Positions 1-6,786 of a stretch of 11,883 nucleotides of DNA are shown here, one piece after another. Position 1 is the first letter of the stretch. Every line of letters starts with the position of its first letter. The translations under genes and the position numbers were made by a program. Under the pieces are notes generated by a model that was given only the letters and a program-made list of their open reading frames with translations, ran no database searches and was not told the origin of the DNA. Source of the stretch: JAWUWD01 sp034112085 (GTDB lineage Bacteria > Bacteroidota > Bacteroidia > Cytophagales > Cyclobacteriaceae). Location of the stretch: positions 1 to 11,883 of the forward strand of contig JAWUWD010000094.1 of the NCBI GenBank assembly GCA_034112085.1, given 5' to 3'.

Positions 1-357
1 ACTATTGAGTCTTTTTCGAACAGCGGCTTTCGTAGGAGTTGTTGCTCTTCTTTTCTTTCGTTTTGCAAATGCTCGTTCCAGTAGTATTTTTAGCTTCTGA
101 ATCACCAACTCTTTATTCCTCAGTTGAGATCTCTTTTCTTCAGCGGTAATAATCAAATCCTCTTCTTTGGTCAACTTTGAGCCAAGGAATGCTACAAGCT
201 TGGATTTTTCAATCTCCGTCAAGGCTTGAGAATTTGAAATATTGAATCTTAAGATAACCTTGGATTCCACCTTATTTACACTTTGTCCGCCAGGACCACT
301 ACTTCTGGCAGTTGTAAGTTCCAGTTCCGAAAAAATTCGTTCTAAAACATTTTTCAT
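1..357 (-). CDS. arfB: Peptidyl-tRNA hydrolase ArfB (YaeJ-type ribosome rescue factor), partial at its 3' end
   Basis: ArfB releases the nascent chain from ribosomes stalled at the end of a broken mRNA, placing a GGQ loop in the peptidyl transferase centre while its basic C-terminal tail sits in the empty mRNA channel. The 119 visible residues begin at ATG 357 and show the class I release factor catalytic core: GPGGQ at residues 21-25, followed by SVNKVESKV, the usual continuation in this family. The codon-recognition domains of RF1/RF2 are absent, and the last 25 or so visible residues are rich in Lys and Arg, as expected for the tail. Family members are usually about 130-140 residues, so the window edge probably removes only the last 15-20 residues and the stop codon. 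The start lies 14 bases after the stop of the upstream TIM-barrel gene, so it is probably read through from that run, although its function is unrelated. Confidence 0.93.
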   Translation of the reverse strand, partial: MKNVLERIFSELELTTARSSGPGGQSVNKVESKVILRFNISNSQALTEIEKSKLVAFLGSKLTKEEDLIITAEEKRSQLRNKELVIQKLKILLERAFAKRKKRRATTPTKAAVRKRLNS

Positions 358-371
358 TATTTTTGTACTTT

Positions 372-1241
372 TCAAACATCGCAAATTTCAATAGATTCTT
401 GCAAAGAAACCAGCACATCGTCTTTTGTTGGAATAAACTCCTGTGCTACATAACCAGTATAACCCGTCTTCACTATGGCCTGCATAATTGCTGGATAGTA
501 TAACTCCTGAGTTTCATTGATCTCGTTTCTGCCCGGTACACCTCCTGTGTGGTAATGACCGAAAAAGGTATGATAATCTTGAATGTTGCGAATGATATCC
601 CCTTCCATGATTTGCATATGGTAGATATCGTAAAGCAATTTGAAATGTTCCGACCCGAGTTCCTTACATAAGGAAACACCCCACAATGTATGATCACATT
701 GATAGCCTTTATGATCTACCTTACTATTAAGCAGTTCCATCATCACAGTCACGTTAAGCTTCTCCGCATAGGCTACAAGTGGTGCTAAGCCTTCGGCACA
801 ATGCTTCATTCCTTCCTCTTCTGACAGGCCATCACGTCTATTTCCTGAGAAACAAATCACATTTTGAATTCCCGCTTGGGATGCCTTTTTTATCAAATCT
901 TTATATTTCTTCTGGAGCTGTTTATGTAATCTTGGATCATTGAAACCTTCCTCCAGACTAAATTCTTCAGGATTAACCATTGCGCATTTCAAACCGCTTT
1001 TCTGTACTACTTCCCATTCAGAAGGTTTTAAAAGATCGATACCCACCAAGCCCATCGCTTTAGCTTTCGTGCATAATTCCTCTAAGGGTATTTTGCTGTA
1101 ACACCAGCGACTTACTGAATGATTGATATTCCCTTTTAACATAGGTTTTACTGGGGTTTCGTTTTTACTTTGGAAGGAGGAGCCTAACCCGGTAGCTAAT
1201 GCTCCAGTGACCATCAATTTAAGTGCGTCTCTTTTTTTCAT
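372..1241 (-). CDS. Hydroxypyruvate isomerase-like TIM-barrel protein with Tat-like N-terminus
   Basis: This is a 289-residue member of the AP endonuclease 2/xylose isomerase-like TIM-barrel superfamily, closest in its motifs to hydroxypyruvate isomerase (Hyi). The segment LLYDIYHMQIMEGD (about 202-215) matches the Hyi signature, and the later HYHTGGVPGRNE stretch parallels the Hyi HIQIADNPGRHE region. Likely metal and catalytic residues are E169 (MELLN), D205 and H208 (YDIYH), H229 or H231, and E268 (QEFIP). Unlike cytoplasmic Hyi of about 258 residues, it starts with KKRDALKLM followed by a hydrophobic stretch, a KR variant of a Tat signal. Export is therefore likely but less certain than for its neighbours. 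It is 47 bases downstream of the gluconate dehydrogenase subunit 3-like gene. The true substrate is probably not free hydroxypyruvate; a keto-sugar made by the neighbouring oxidoreductase is an inference from context. Family call firm, reaction unknown. Confidence 0.85.
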   Translation of the reverse strand: MKKRDALKLMVTGALATGLGSSFQSKNETPVKPMLKGNINHSVSRWCYSKIPLEELCTKAKAMGLVGIDLLKPSEWEVVQKSGLKCAMVNPEEFSLEEGFNDPRLHKQLQKKYKDLIKKASQAGIQNVICFSGNRRDGLSEEEGMKHCAEGLAPLVAYAEKLNVTVMMELLNSKVDHKGYQCDHTLWGVSLCKELGSEHFKLLYDIYHMQIMEGDIIRNIQDYHTFFGHYHTGGVPGRNEINETQELYYPAIMQAIVKTGYTGYVAQEFIPTKDDVLVSLQESIEICDV

Positions 1242-1288
1242 AATTTAAAAGGGTATTCTGCCCGAATTGTACATTGGAAGATGAATAA

Positions 1289-1996
1289 TCATGTCGAATA
1301 AACGATATCACCATTTTCATCCCACTTGGCAATATCATTCCTTTTTGATTGATCTATACATTTAACCAGCCACTCCGGCTCATAGCTTAGCCCATGACTT
1401 TTGAGCACATCTTCGGGTACTCCGTCCCAAATGTTGGGTTGGTTACCCAAATAGCCCAAAGTCTTCATCCCAGCCTCTGAAGTATAATATCCTGTAAGTG
1501 TGAGATTCCTCATTAGATTAAAAAACTTGATGCCAATCTGTAGTTCTGGTGTTTTTACATCTGGAAAGGCTATTTCATCACATAGTTCCTTCCTTTGCTT
1601 TTCTTCGATGCTTTTGAACGCTATATTAAAACGTTTATTTGATCGATTGTCAAGCCACATAATCCCTCCACGAATAGGCAATTGATGTTTGGGTATGTCC
1701 TTGACAATGAAGTCGACAAAATCGACAACAGCCGCTTCACCAGTTGATGGATGGTGAGCTATTGGAGGCAAAATAATATCAATTAGCACAGCCAAGGTTG
1801 CTAACTCGTGCGCATTTAAAAATTCCTCAGATAATATTCGTTTGTCTCTTTTCTCCTCTTCCTTTGTGCGCCCATAGCCCTTGATTTCAGTATCTGTCAC
1901 TCGTTTTTTGTTATCCAAAGTGCTACACGAGTTCAACGCAAGCCCTGTGGCAAGTGAGCCCACCAATAATGATTTTAATGTTTCACGTCTATCCAT
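1289..1996 (-). CDS. Gluconate 2-dehydrogenase subunit 3 family protein (Tat-exported small subunit)
   Basis: This 235-residue protein matches the small (gamma) subunit family of membrane-associated FAD dehydrogenases such as gluconate, glucose and fructose dehydrogenase. The N-terminus has a Tat signal, DRRETLKSL (R3R4), then a hydrophobic segment ending LALNSC. C24 could be a lipid-attachment cysteine, although Asn at -2 is not a classic lipobox. The mature part begins with a family-typical helix, FLNAHELATLAVLIDIILPP, then a segment on the pattern of GEAAVVDFVDFIV. In characterised relatives the small subunit is needed for maturation and export of the catalytic FAD subunit, which has no signal of its own. 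Its ATG shares one base with the stop codon of the GMC gene (TAATG), which suggests translational coupling and a 1:1 complex. No haem-binding CxxCH is present, so electrons must leave through another protein. Confidence 0.88.
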   Translation of the reverse strand: MDRRETLKSLLVGSLATGLALNSCSTLDNKKRVTDTEIKGYGRTKEEEKRDKRILSEEFLNAHELATLAVLIDIILPPIAHHPSTGEAAVVDFVDFIVKDIPKHQLPIRGGIMWLDNRSNKRFNIAFKSIEEKQRKELCDEIAFPDVKTPELQIGIKFFNLMRNLTLTGYYTSEAGMKTLGYLGNQPNIWDGVPEDVLKSHGLSYEPEWLVKCIDQSKRNDIAKWDENGDIVYST

Positions 1997-3720
1997 TAGA
2001 TATTTTGTTTTTTTAGTTCGTCAATGATATAATCCGAAGCTCTCCAGGCCAATGCCATAATCGTCCATGTTGGATTTTTATCTGCTTGTGACACGAACGG
2101 TCCACCATCCAGGACAAACACATTAGGAACGTCATGAAGCTGTCCAAAAGAATTTGTGACAGAGGTCTTAGCGTTCACTCCCATTCTGGTAGTGCCTACT
2201 TCATGAATAATTCTTCCAGGGTTTAGCAAACCATAGTCTTTTTCTATACCGGGCTTTTCACCAATGACTTGTGCTCCCATAGCATCATATACTTCTTCGA
2301 ATGTATCATGCATGTGCTTGCTTTGTAAGCGCTCATGATCTGACCATGAATAGTGAAATTTCAATACTGGTATTCCCCATTCATCGACAACTTCATCGTC
2401 AATTTCACAATAATTATCTATTCGGGAGATACATTCTCCCCGTCCGGCTAGCCCTATCATTGACCCGTAATATCTCTTTACATCTTTATGCAATTGCTCC
2501 CCATAACCACCTACTCTTTGGCCCACATATTTATTCATCTCATTGACACCAAACCCAAAGCCGTAAGACGGCATGCTCATACCTCCCCAGAGTTCTATGT
2601 GATATCCTCTCGGAAAATCTAATTTATCCTTAACGTTATTTTTCCACCAAGGGGTATAAACATGAAGCCCACCGACACCATCTTCATTATAAATTTTCCT
2701 GTTCATTAAATGTGGAACAAAAGCCATCCGACTGGTACCCGTCGAATCATGTAAATATTTACCGACAAGTCCGCTACTGTTTCCAAGCCCATTTTCATAT
2801 TTTGTACTTTTTGAATTCAATAAAATTCTAGCTGACCCGCATGCAGAAGCGGCAAGTATTACCAACTTACCTTTTAGGCTATATTCCTTTCGGTCTTTTT
2901 TATCAACATAGGAAATCCCTGTGGCTTTACCATGTTTATTTACAACTACCTCTCTTACCATTGCATCAGTATACAAATCTATTTTTCCTCCAGATTTTTG
3001 TGCTGGAAATATCAAACAAGTTCCTGAAGAAAAGTCAGCATGAACCGAGCATCCCCTCGCACATTGTTGACAATAAAAACACACCCCTCGATCTGTATTT
3101 ATTCGTTGCGTGAGGATGGAAAGACGGGAGGGAATGACGGGAAGACCTGCCTTTCGTGCAGCCTTAATATAATACAGTTCATGAAGCCTCGGCTTAGGTG
3201 CTGGAAGGAAAATACCGTCGGGTTCGTTGTATATTTTTTCTTTACTCCCAAAGACCCCTAATAGCTTGTCCAACTTATCATAATAAGGCTTTACATCTTC
3301 ATACCCAATTGGCCAATTTTCTCCTAACCCATCTATGTCTTTTCGTTTAAAATCCAAAGGCCCAAAACGCAAAGAAATACGTCCCCAATGATTGGTTCTT
3401 CCGCCTAACATTCTCGACCTAAACCAGTCGAATTTTGTTCCATTTTTCTGCGTGTATGGTTCGCCTTCAATCTCCCATCCACCATAGGCACTGTCAAAAT
3501 CTCCAAATGGCCTGACCGAGGATGCACCTCTCCGAGGAGACTCCCAAGGCCAACGGAGTTGTGTCCTTTGCTCAGGGTTGGCCGGATCAAAATATGGGCC
3601 GGCTTCCACGAGCGCAATTTTCAATCCAGCAGATGCAAGTCGATTAGTAGCCATGCCTCCACCGGCACCTGAGCCGACAATGATGACATCATATTCTTTG
3701 GGGTTCTCTTTTATTTGCAT
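1996..3720 (-). CDS. GMC-family FAD-dependent oxidoreductase (sugar/polyol dehydrogenase catalytic subunit)
   Basis: The 574 residues are full length for a GMC oxidoreductase. The N-terminus has the FAD dinucleotide fold: YDVIIVGSGAGGG (10-22) with the ribose-binding acid E39 in VEAGP. The C-terminal substrate domain has HEVGTTRMG (H506 onward) and DKNPTWTIMALAWRASDYI (N549), the likely catalytic His/Asn pair. The middle has four cysteines, C214, C217, C220 and C224, in a CX2CX2CX3C pattern; GDH/FDH-type GMC dehydrogenases carry a [3Fe-4S] cluster in a comparable region, so a cluster that passes electrons out of FAD is plausible. There is no signal peptide. With the Tat-signal small subunit translated immediately after it, this fits folded co-export as a complex. 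It probably oxidises a hydroxyl of a sugar, glycoside or cyclitol on the periplasmic side. The exact substrate, and whether it oxidises C3 as in glucoside 3-dehydrogenases, cannot be read from the sequence. Confidence 0.93.
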   Translation of the reverse strand: MQIKENPKEYDVIIVGSGAGGGMATNRLASAGLKIALVEAGPYFDPANPEQRTQLRWPWESPRRGASSVRPFGDFDSAYGGWEIEGEPYTQKNGTKFDWFRSRMLGGRTNHWGRISLRFGPLDFKRKDIDGLGENWPIGYEDVKPYYDKLDKLLGVFGSKEKIYNEPDGIFLPAPKPRLHELYYIKAARKAGLPVIPSRLSILTQRINTDRGVCFYCQQCARGCSVHADFSSGTCLIFPAQKSGGKIDLYTDAMVREVVVNKHGKATGISYVDKKDRKEYSLKGKLVILAASACGSARILLNSKSTKYENGLGNSSGLVGKYLHDSTGTSRMAFVPHLMNRKIYNEDGVGGLHVYTPWWKNNVKDKLDFPRGYHIELWGGMSMPSYGFGFGVNEMNKYVGQRVGGYGEQLHKDVKRYYGSMIGLAGRGECISRIDNYCEIDDEVVDEWGIPVLKFHYSWSDHERLQSKHMHDTFEEVYDAMGAQVIGEKPGIEKDYGLLNPGRIIHEVGTTRMGVNAKTSVTNSFGQLHDVPNVFVLDGGPFVSQADKNPTWTIMALAWRASDYIIDELKKQNI

Positions 3721-3741
3721 ATGCTGTTTTTTATTTAACTT

Positions 3742-4692
3742 TTAAATTAAGGCTACAGATTTTCTTAGCGATTTGATGGTCAACTCAAGAGCTTTTTCAT
3801 CACTCATTGCATTTAATGTTTTATTAAATGGTTCTGCTCTTATTGGGCCTTTATAACCTATGTCTCTTAATGTAGCTAAAAAGGGTTTCAGATCTATCAC
3901 ACCAGTGGCCAAAGGCAATGCTCTCTCCCAATCTAATTGATCATCAGCAGTTCTACCGATAACAGCATCATTGAGGTCTACAGTCACAATATTTGCAGGT
4001 TTCAACTTTGCTAAATCTGCCAAAGAATCTTTGGCACAGTAGAAATGAAAGCTATCGAGCTGATAAGCGATTGAAGGGTGATCAATAGATTCCACCAGCT
4101 CAGTCACTTCACTTAAAGTTCTTATAAAAGAATACTTCTCACTGGTCATCAATGTTTTAGGACCTACATACTCAAGCCCTAATTTAATATTAAAATTACT
4201 AATAATATTAGCAATTTTACTTAGTCTAACAACATGCAGGTCAAAGTTTTGACGATAGGTTAAAGAGGAGTGTGTGGGCATTATCCAAGTATTCATGGAG
4301 GACGCTCCCACTTCTGCCAGCACTTCACAACGTCCCTTTAGCAGATCCAAATCCATTTTAAAGGATCGTTCATCCCTTCGAAACTGCACCGGAAGTCCTG
4401 CTGCATCCCATGATAAATTGTTACGCTTCATCTCCTTTATATAAGCTTTCCGCTTGGTAGATGAGATAGCGCTGAGGTCATAGATGAGTGGCGTAATTGC
4501 ATCAAATTTAAACCTTTTTGCATAGTCTAATAATTGAAGATGATCACACACTACTCCTATTGCTCCGGGGTGAAGACTTAGCTTAAAATTTGATTGAATA
4601 ATTTTAGGAAAAATGGTTTCCAGGTTCATTGAAAAACCAGCCATAGCAAGGCCTGATGTCTTTAAAAATTCTCTTCTGACAATACGACTCAT
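3742..4692 (-). CDS. Tat-exported sugar phosphate isomerase/epimerase-like TIM-barrel protein
   Basis: This 316-residue protein belongs to the xylose isomerase-like TIM-barrel superfamily but is only distantly similar to the Hyi-like protein in the same run. It begins with a strong twin-arginine motif, VRREFLKTSG (R6R7), followed by a short hydrophobic segment, so it is expected to be exported folded. Candidate metal ligands fall at the usual barrel positions: E174 (LGLEYVG), D213 with H216 (YQLDSFHFY), D239 (TVDLND) and E287 (RAEPFN). It is the first gene of the minus-strand run and is 21 bases ahead of the GMC gene. Related exported proteins in Bacteroidota are annotated only as isomerase/epimerase, and some family members have been shown to act on 3-keto-sugars. 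A role as epimerase, isomerase or lyase on the substrate or product of the GMC enzyme is inferred from position. No Shine-Dalgarno sequence is visible before the ATG. Confidence 0.85.
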   Translation of the reverse strand: MSRIVRREFLKTSGLAMAGFSMNLETIFPKIIQSNFKLSLHPGAIGVVCDHLQLLDYAKRFKFDAITPLIYDLSAISSTKRKAYIKEMKRNNLSWDAAGLPVQFRRDERSFKMDLDLLKGRCEVLAEVGASSMNTWIMPTHSSLTYRQNFDLHVVRLSKIANIISNFNIKLGLEYVGPKTLMTSEKYSFIRTLSEVTELVESIDHPSIAYQLDSFHFYCAKDSLADLAKLKPANIVTVDLNDAVIGRTADDQLDWERALPLATGVIDLKPFLATLRDIGYKGPIRAEPFNKTLNAMSDEKALELTIKSLRKSVALI

Positions 4693-4771
4693 CTAGGAAA
4701 ATAACAGAAATCTCGCTGCTATCAAATGAATTCATTCAGATTCATTAATTTGACGGCTCAATTAAAAGACT
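4693..4771. promoter_or_regulatory. Divergent promoter region with candidate operator
   Basis: These 79 bases must hold the start signals for both the minus-strand cassette and the plus-strand MIP channel. A 12-base perfect palindrome AATGAATTCATT lies at 4725-4736. The half-site ATTCATT occurs at 4730-4736 and again at 4740-4746, exactly 10 bases or one helical turn apart, and its reverse complement AATGAAT is at 4725-4731. This arrangement would suit a dimeric regulator controlling both directions. No exact Bacteroidota TAnnTTTG -7 element was found; TTAATTTG (4745-4752, plus) and TTCATTTG (minus, just right of the cassette start) are one-mismatch candidates. No regulator gene is nearby, and the AT-rich background makes chance repeats possible. 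Confidence 0.35.
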
Positions 4772-5476
4772 ATGTCCCCTTATATAGCTGAATTTATTGG
4801 TACCTGTATTTTGATCATTTTTGGAAACGGTGTAAATGCCAACGTCTCTTTAAATAAAACTTATGCTCAGAACTCAGGCTGGTTGGTAGTTTGTTTAGGC
4901 TGGGGATTAGCCGTTTTTATTGCGGTCTATATTGCAGGATCGATAAGCGGGGCACACATCAATCCAGCAGTGACTTTGGGATTGGCCATTGCTGGAAAAT
5001 TTGAATGGTCAGAGGTACCGTTTTACTGGCTCGCACAACTACTCGGCGCATTCTTTGGAGCGTTAATTACCTTCCTTCATTTCAAGCCTCATTTTGATGC
5101 TACTGACGACCCAAATACGACGCTCGGATTGTTCAGTACTGCTCCGGCGATCAAGCATACTTTAAGTAATCTCGTCTCGGAAATTATTGGAACTTTCGTC
5201 CTCGTATTTTGTATTTTCTTTTTAGTTTCTGGTGACGGTCTTGGTTCGTTAAGCGCTTTGCCTGTCGCTTTACTTGTTATCGCTATTGGCCTCTCTCTTG
5301 GAGGCACTACAGGATTTGCAATTAATCCAGCAAGGGACTTAGGTCCTCGAATTTTTCACGCCCTCGCCCCTATCAAAGGAAAAGGAAAAAGCAACTGGAG
5401 TTATGCTTGGATCCCAGTGATCGGCCCATTGATTGGCGCAGCTTTAGCTGCTGGTTTATTTGGTCTCCTTAGCTGA
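4772..5476 (+). CDS. MIP-family channel of the aquaglyceroporin (GlpF-like) type
   Basis: The 234-residue protein has the six-helix, two-half-helix layout of the aquaporin/glycerol facilitator family. Both NPA boxes are intact: N64-P65-A66 in GAHINPAVTLG and N185-P186-A187 in GFAINPARDLGPR. The selectivity filter matches glycerol facilitators rather than water-only channels: W44 (GWGLAVF) corresponds to E. coli GlpF W48, F182 to F200 and R188 to R206, and D189 follows the arginine as in GlpF. It should pass glycerol or similar small polyols across the inner membrane. It is shorter than E. coli GlpF (281), mainly through compact loops. No glycerol kinase or glycerol dehydrogenase is adjacent. 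The gene diverges from the oxidation cassette across 79 bases, so shared control is possible. The start at ATG 4772 has only an A-rich leader, and the next residues enter helix 1 directly, which supports it. Confidence 0.92.
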   Translation: MSPYIAEFIGTCILIIFGNGVNANVSLNKTYAQNSGWLVVCLGWGLAVFIAVYIAGSISGAHINPAVTLGLAIAGKFEWSEVPFYWLAQLLGAFFGALITFLHFKPHFDATDDPNTTLGLFSTAPAIKHTLSNLVSEIIGTFVLVFCIFFLVSGDGLGSLSALPVALLVIAIGLSLGGTTGFAINPARDLGPRIFHALAPIKGKGKSNWSYAWIPVIGPLIGAALAAGLFGLLS

Positions 5477-5614
5477 ATTTATCCACCCATTTTTAGCCAA
5501 ATTTTTAACTAGCCAACGAAAAAAAATCATCAAATCAATAGCCTATTTTCTAAATACCTAGACTGATTGTTAATAGCACATCCTCGTCCTTTTTAATTTT
5601 GTTATGAAATCGAA

Positions 5615-5638
5615 CCGAAGATGAAAAATATTTTTCGG
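5615..5638. repeat. AT-rich palindrome within an inverted repeat
   Basis: CCGAA at 5615-5619 is the reverse complement of TTCGG at 5634-5638, and a perfect 14-base palindrome of GAAAAAT and its complement sits inside at 5623-5636. The hairpin is about 140 bases downstream of the MIP channel stop and lacks a following T-run, so it is a weak terminator candidate at best. It could also be a chance AT-rich palindrome. Confidence 0.25.
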
Positions 5639-6098
5639 CTATTCCTTTTGCTAGGAAACAGGAATTTCTTGGCGCTCATATTCTCCCCTTTTGCACGCCA
5701 AATAATGTTTCAATTTTATAACTCAACATGGCTCAAATTTGGAATAAATATGGCCGAAAATTGTGGGGAATTATATTGAATATCATAGCAATTTTACGAG
5801 GTATAACGTTGGATGATTTCTATAGACAGATGCTCGTATTGAGATGCAAAAACAATAAGTAGTATTCAAAGTGATTTGACGTTAAAAAAAAGCACTATGT
5901 AGTTATATGAAATTAGTATAAATTATTTTTGGTGAATACCATTCATATATGAGCTGAAAATATCTGCCTCCCCAGATTACACTATAACCGTATGTCTTCT
6001 CTTGCTGTCAGCATTGAAAGGCCAGCGTCTCAACATTATTTATATTTTGCAGTTTACGCAGAGGGTCATCTTAAAACCCCATTATGTTAAGCTGTATA

Positions 6099-6195
6099 AA
6101 GCCTCCTAAGATAATTTATCCGGTCAAAATAGTTATCTGATAATTGTCTTAAAATCTCCGCTAGAGGCTTAGCGAAGTATGATAAGGCGTACTTC
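6099..6195. other. Cluster of nested inverted repeats, possible structured RNA
   Basis: AAGCCTC at 6099-6105 pairs with GAGGCTT at 6164-6170. Directly inside, TAAGATAATT (6107-6116) pairs with AATTGTCTTA (6142-6151) over ten positions with one G-U wobble, leaving a 25-base loop. A competing hairpin CGCTA/TAGCG spans about 6160-6175, and GAAGTA (6174-6179) pairs with TACTTC (6190-6195) around a ten-base loop. The nested arrangement is what a small RNA or leader would show, but each helix alone is within reach of chance in 1.3 kb of AT-rich DNA. It does not match RNase P, tmRNA or SRP RNA signatures. Confidence 0.2.
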
Positions 6196-6776
6196 CTTCG
6201 AGTAAGTAAAGCGCAATGATGAAAGCTTGGCTAGATACTCCGATGGTCCTGCCGCTTTAGCTAAAACACTTGTCCGATCCATTGAACATCGGCTACTAAG
6301 AGCCTACTACGTTTGCAGCCAGACCTTATCATTATTCTCTGAGTTCGATCGATTTAGCTTTCTTTTAGGTCGTTGACATTGGTAATCTGCTATTTACATG
6401 TTTACCCATAATATCCTCTGCGTTACACTTATTGTCAAAATGGTCACTTGCTTGTTGAAGGCAATCCCAAGGTGACCATTCCATAGACGGTATCCATTTT
6501 TCCAACTGCACAAGTCTTGATATCGAACATGCCAGATCAAACTCCCATTTTATGAATAACCGCAAAAGTCAGCCAAGTCAGCCTCAGACAAATAAATAAT
6601 GGCTTGTATCATTGGTCTGAAATAATACTTTCATGATCATTCTTTTTTATCACAAATATGTCCCTTCTCAAAAATCATCCCATCCATGGATTTAAAAAAT
6701 GGGGTCAATTAAAAATATGTTTCTAGTTAAATCGATTAATCTGTCTTATATTCCAAGCTCAGGAAATATCATAAAT

Positions 6777-6781
6777 AGGAG
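6777..6781 (+). promoter_or_regulatory. Shine-Dalgarno AGGAG that sets the kinase start at ATG 6787
   Basis: AGGAG at 6777-6781 is five bases before ATG 6787, a good spacing. The alternative in-frame start GTG at 6781 overlaps this motif and would have no ribosome binding site of its own. This favours the ATG, giving a protein two residues shorter. It is the clearest Shine-Dalgarno in a window where other genes have none. Confidence 0.7.
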
Positions 6782-6786
6782 TGGCA

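Larger units (their letters stand above)
5477..6776. other. Long intergenic stretch without a recognisable gene
   Basis: About 1.3 kb between the MIP channel and the kinase gene. Both strands were read. The longest open frames are a 66-codon minus-strand frame (6565-6365), a 37-codon minus-strand frame near 6285-6173 and a 32-codon plus-strand frame (5992-6090). None has a ribosome binding site or a recognisable protein pattern. Non-coding structure includes a 14-base AT-rich palindrome at 5623-5636 inside a CCGAA/TTCGG inverted repeat (5615-5638), the nested inverted repeats at 6099-6195, and a tandem direct repeat AGTCAGCC at 6567-6574 and 6576-6583. No tRNA, CRISPR or insertion sequence ends were seen. 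It may be a decayed gene, a regulatory leader or a small RNA locus. Confidence 0.5.

Noticed and set aside
2301..3261. Plus-strand open frames opposite the GMC gene
   Set aside because: The minus strand has a complete GMC protein with FAD, cysteine and His/Asn motifs; the opposite frames have no coding signature.
4745..4752. TTAATTTG as the Bacteroidota -7 promoter element of the MIP channel
   Set aside because: One mismatch to TAnnTTTG and no TTG at the proper distance upstream; kept only as a weak candidate in the regulatory entry.
5992..6090. 32-codon plus-strand open frame starting MSSLAVSIERP
   Set aside because: Short, no Shine-Dalgarno, no known small-protein pattern; not enough support for a gene.
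6173..6288. 37-codon minus-strand frame starting MDRTSVLAKAAG
   Set aside because: Looks protein-like in composition but has no match I recognise and overlaps the inverted-repeat cluster; could be a relic but not callable.
6365..6565. 66-codon minus-strand open frame
   Set aside because: No ribosome binding site, no recognisable domain or motif, and stops in the adjoining sequence on the same strand; most likely chance, though a gene remnant cannot be excluded.
6567..6584. Tandem AGTCAGCC direct repeat as part of a CRISPR or iteron array
   Set aside because: Only two copies, 9 bases apart with no spacer and no further repeats; no cas or replication genes in the window.
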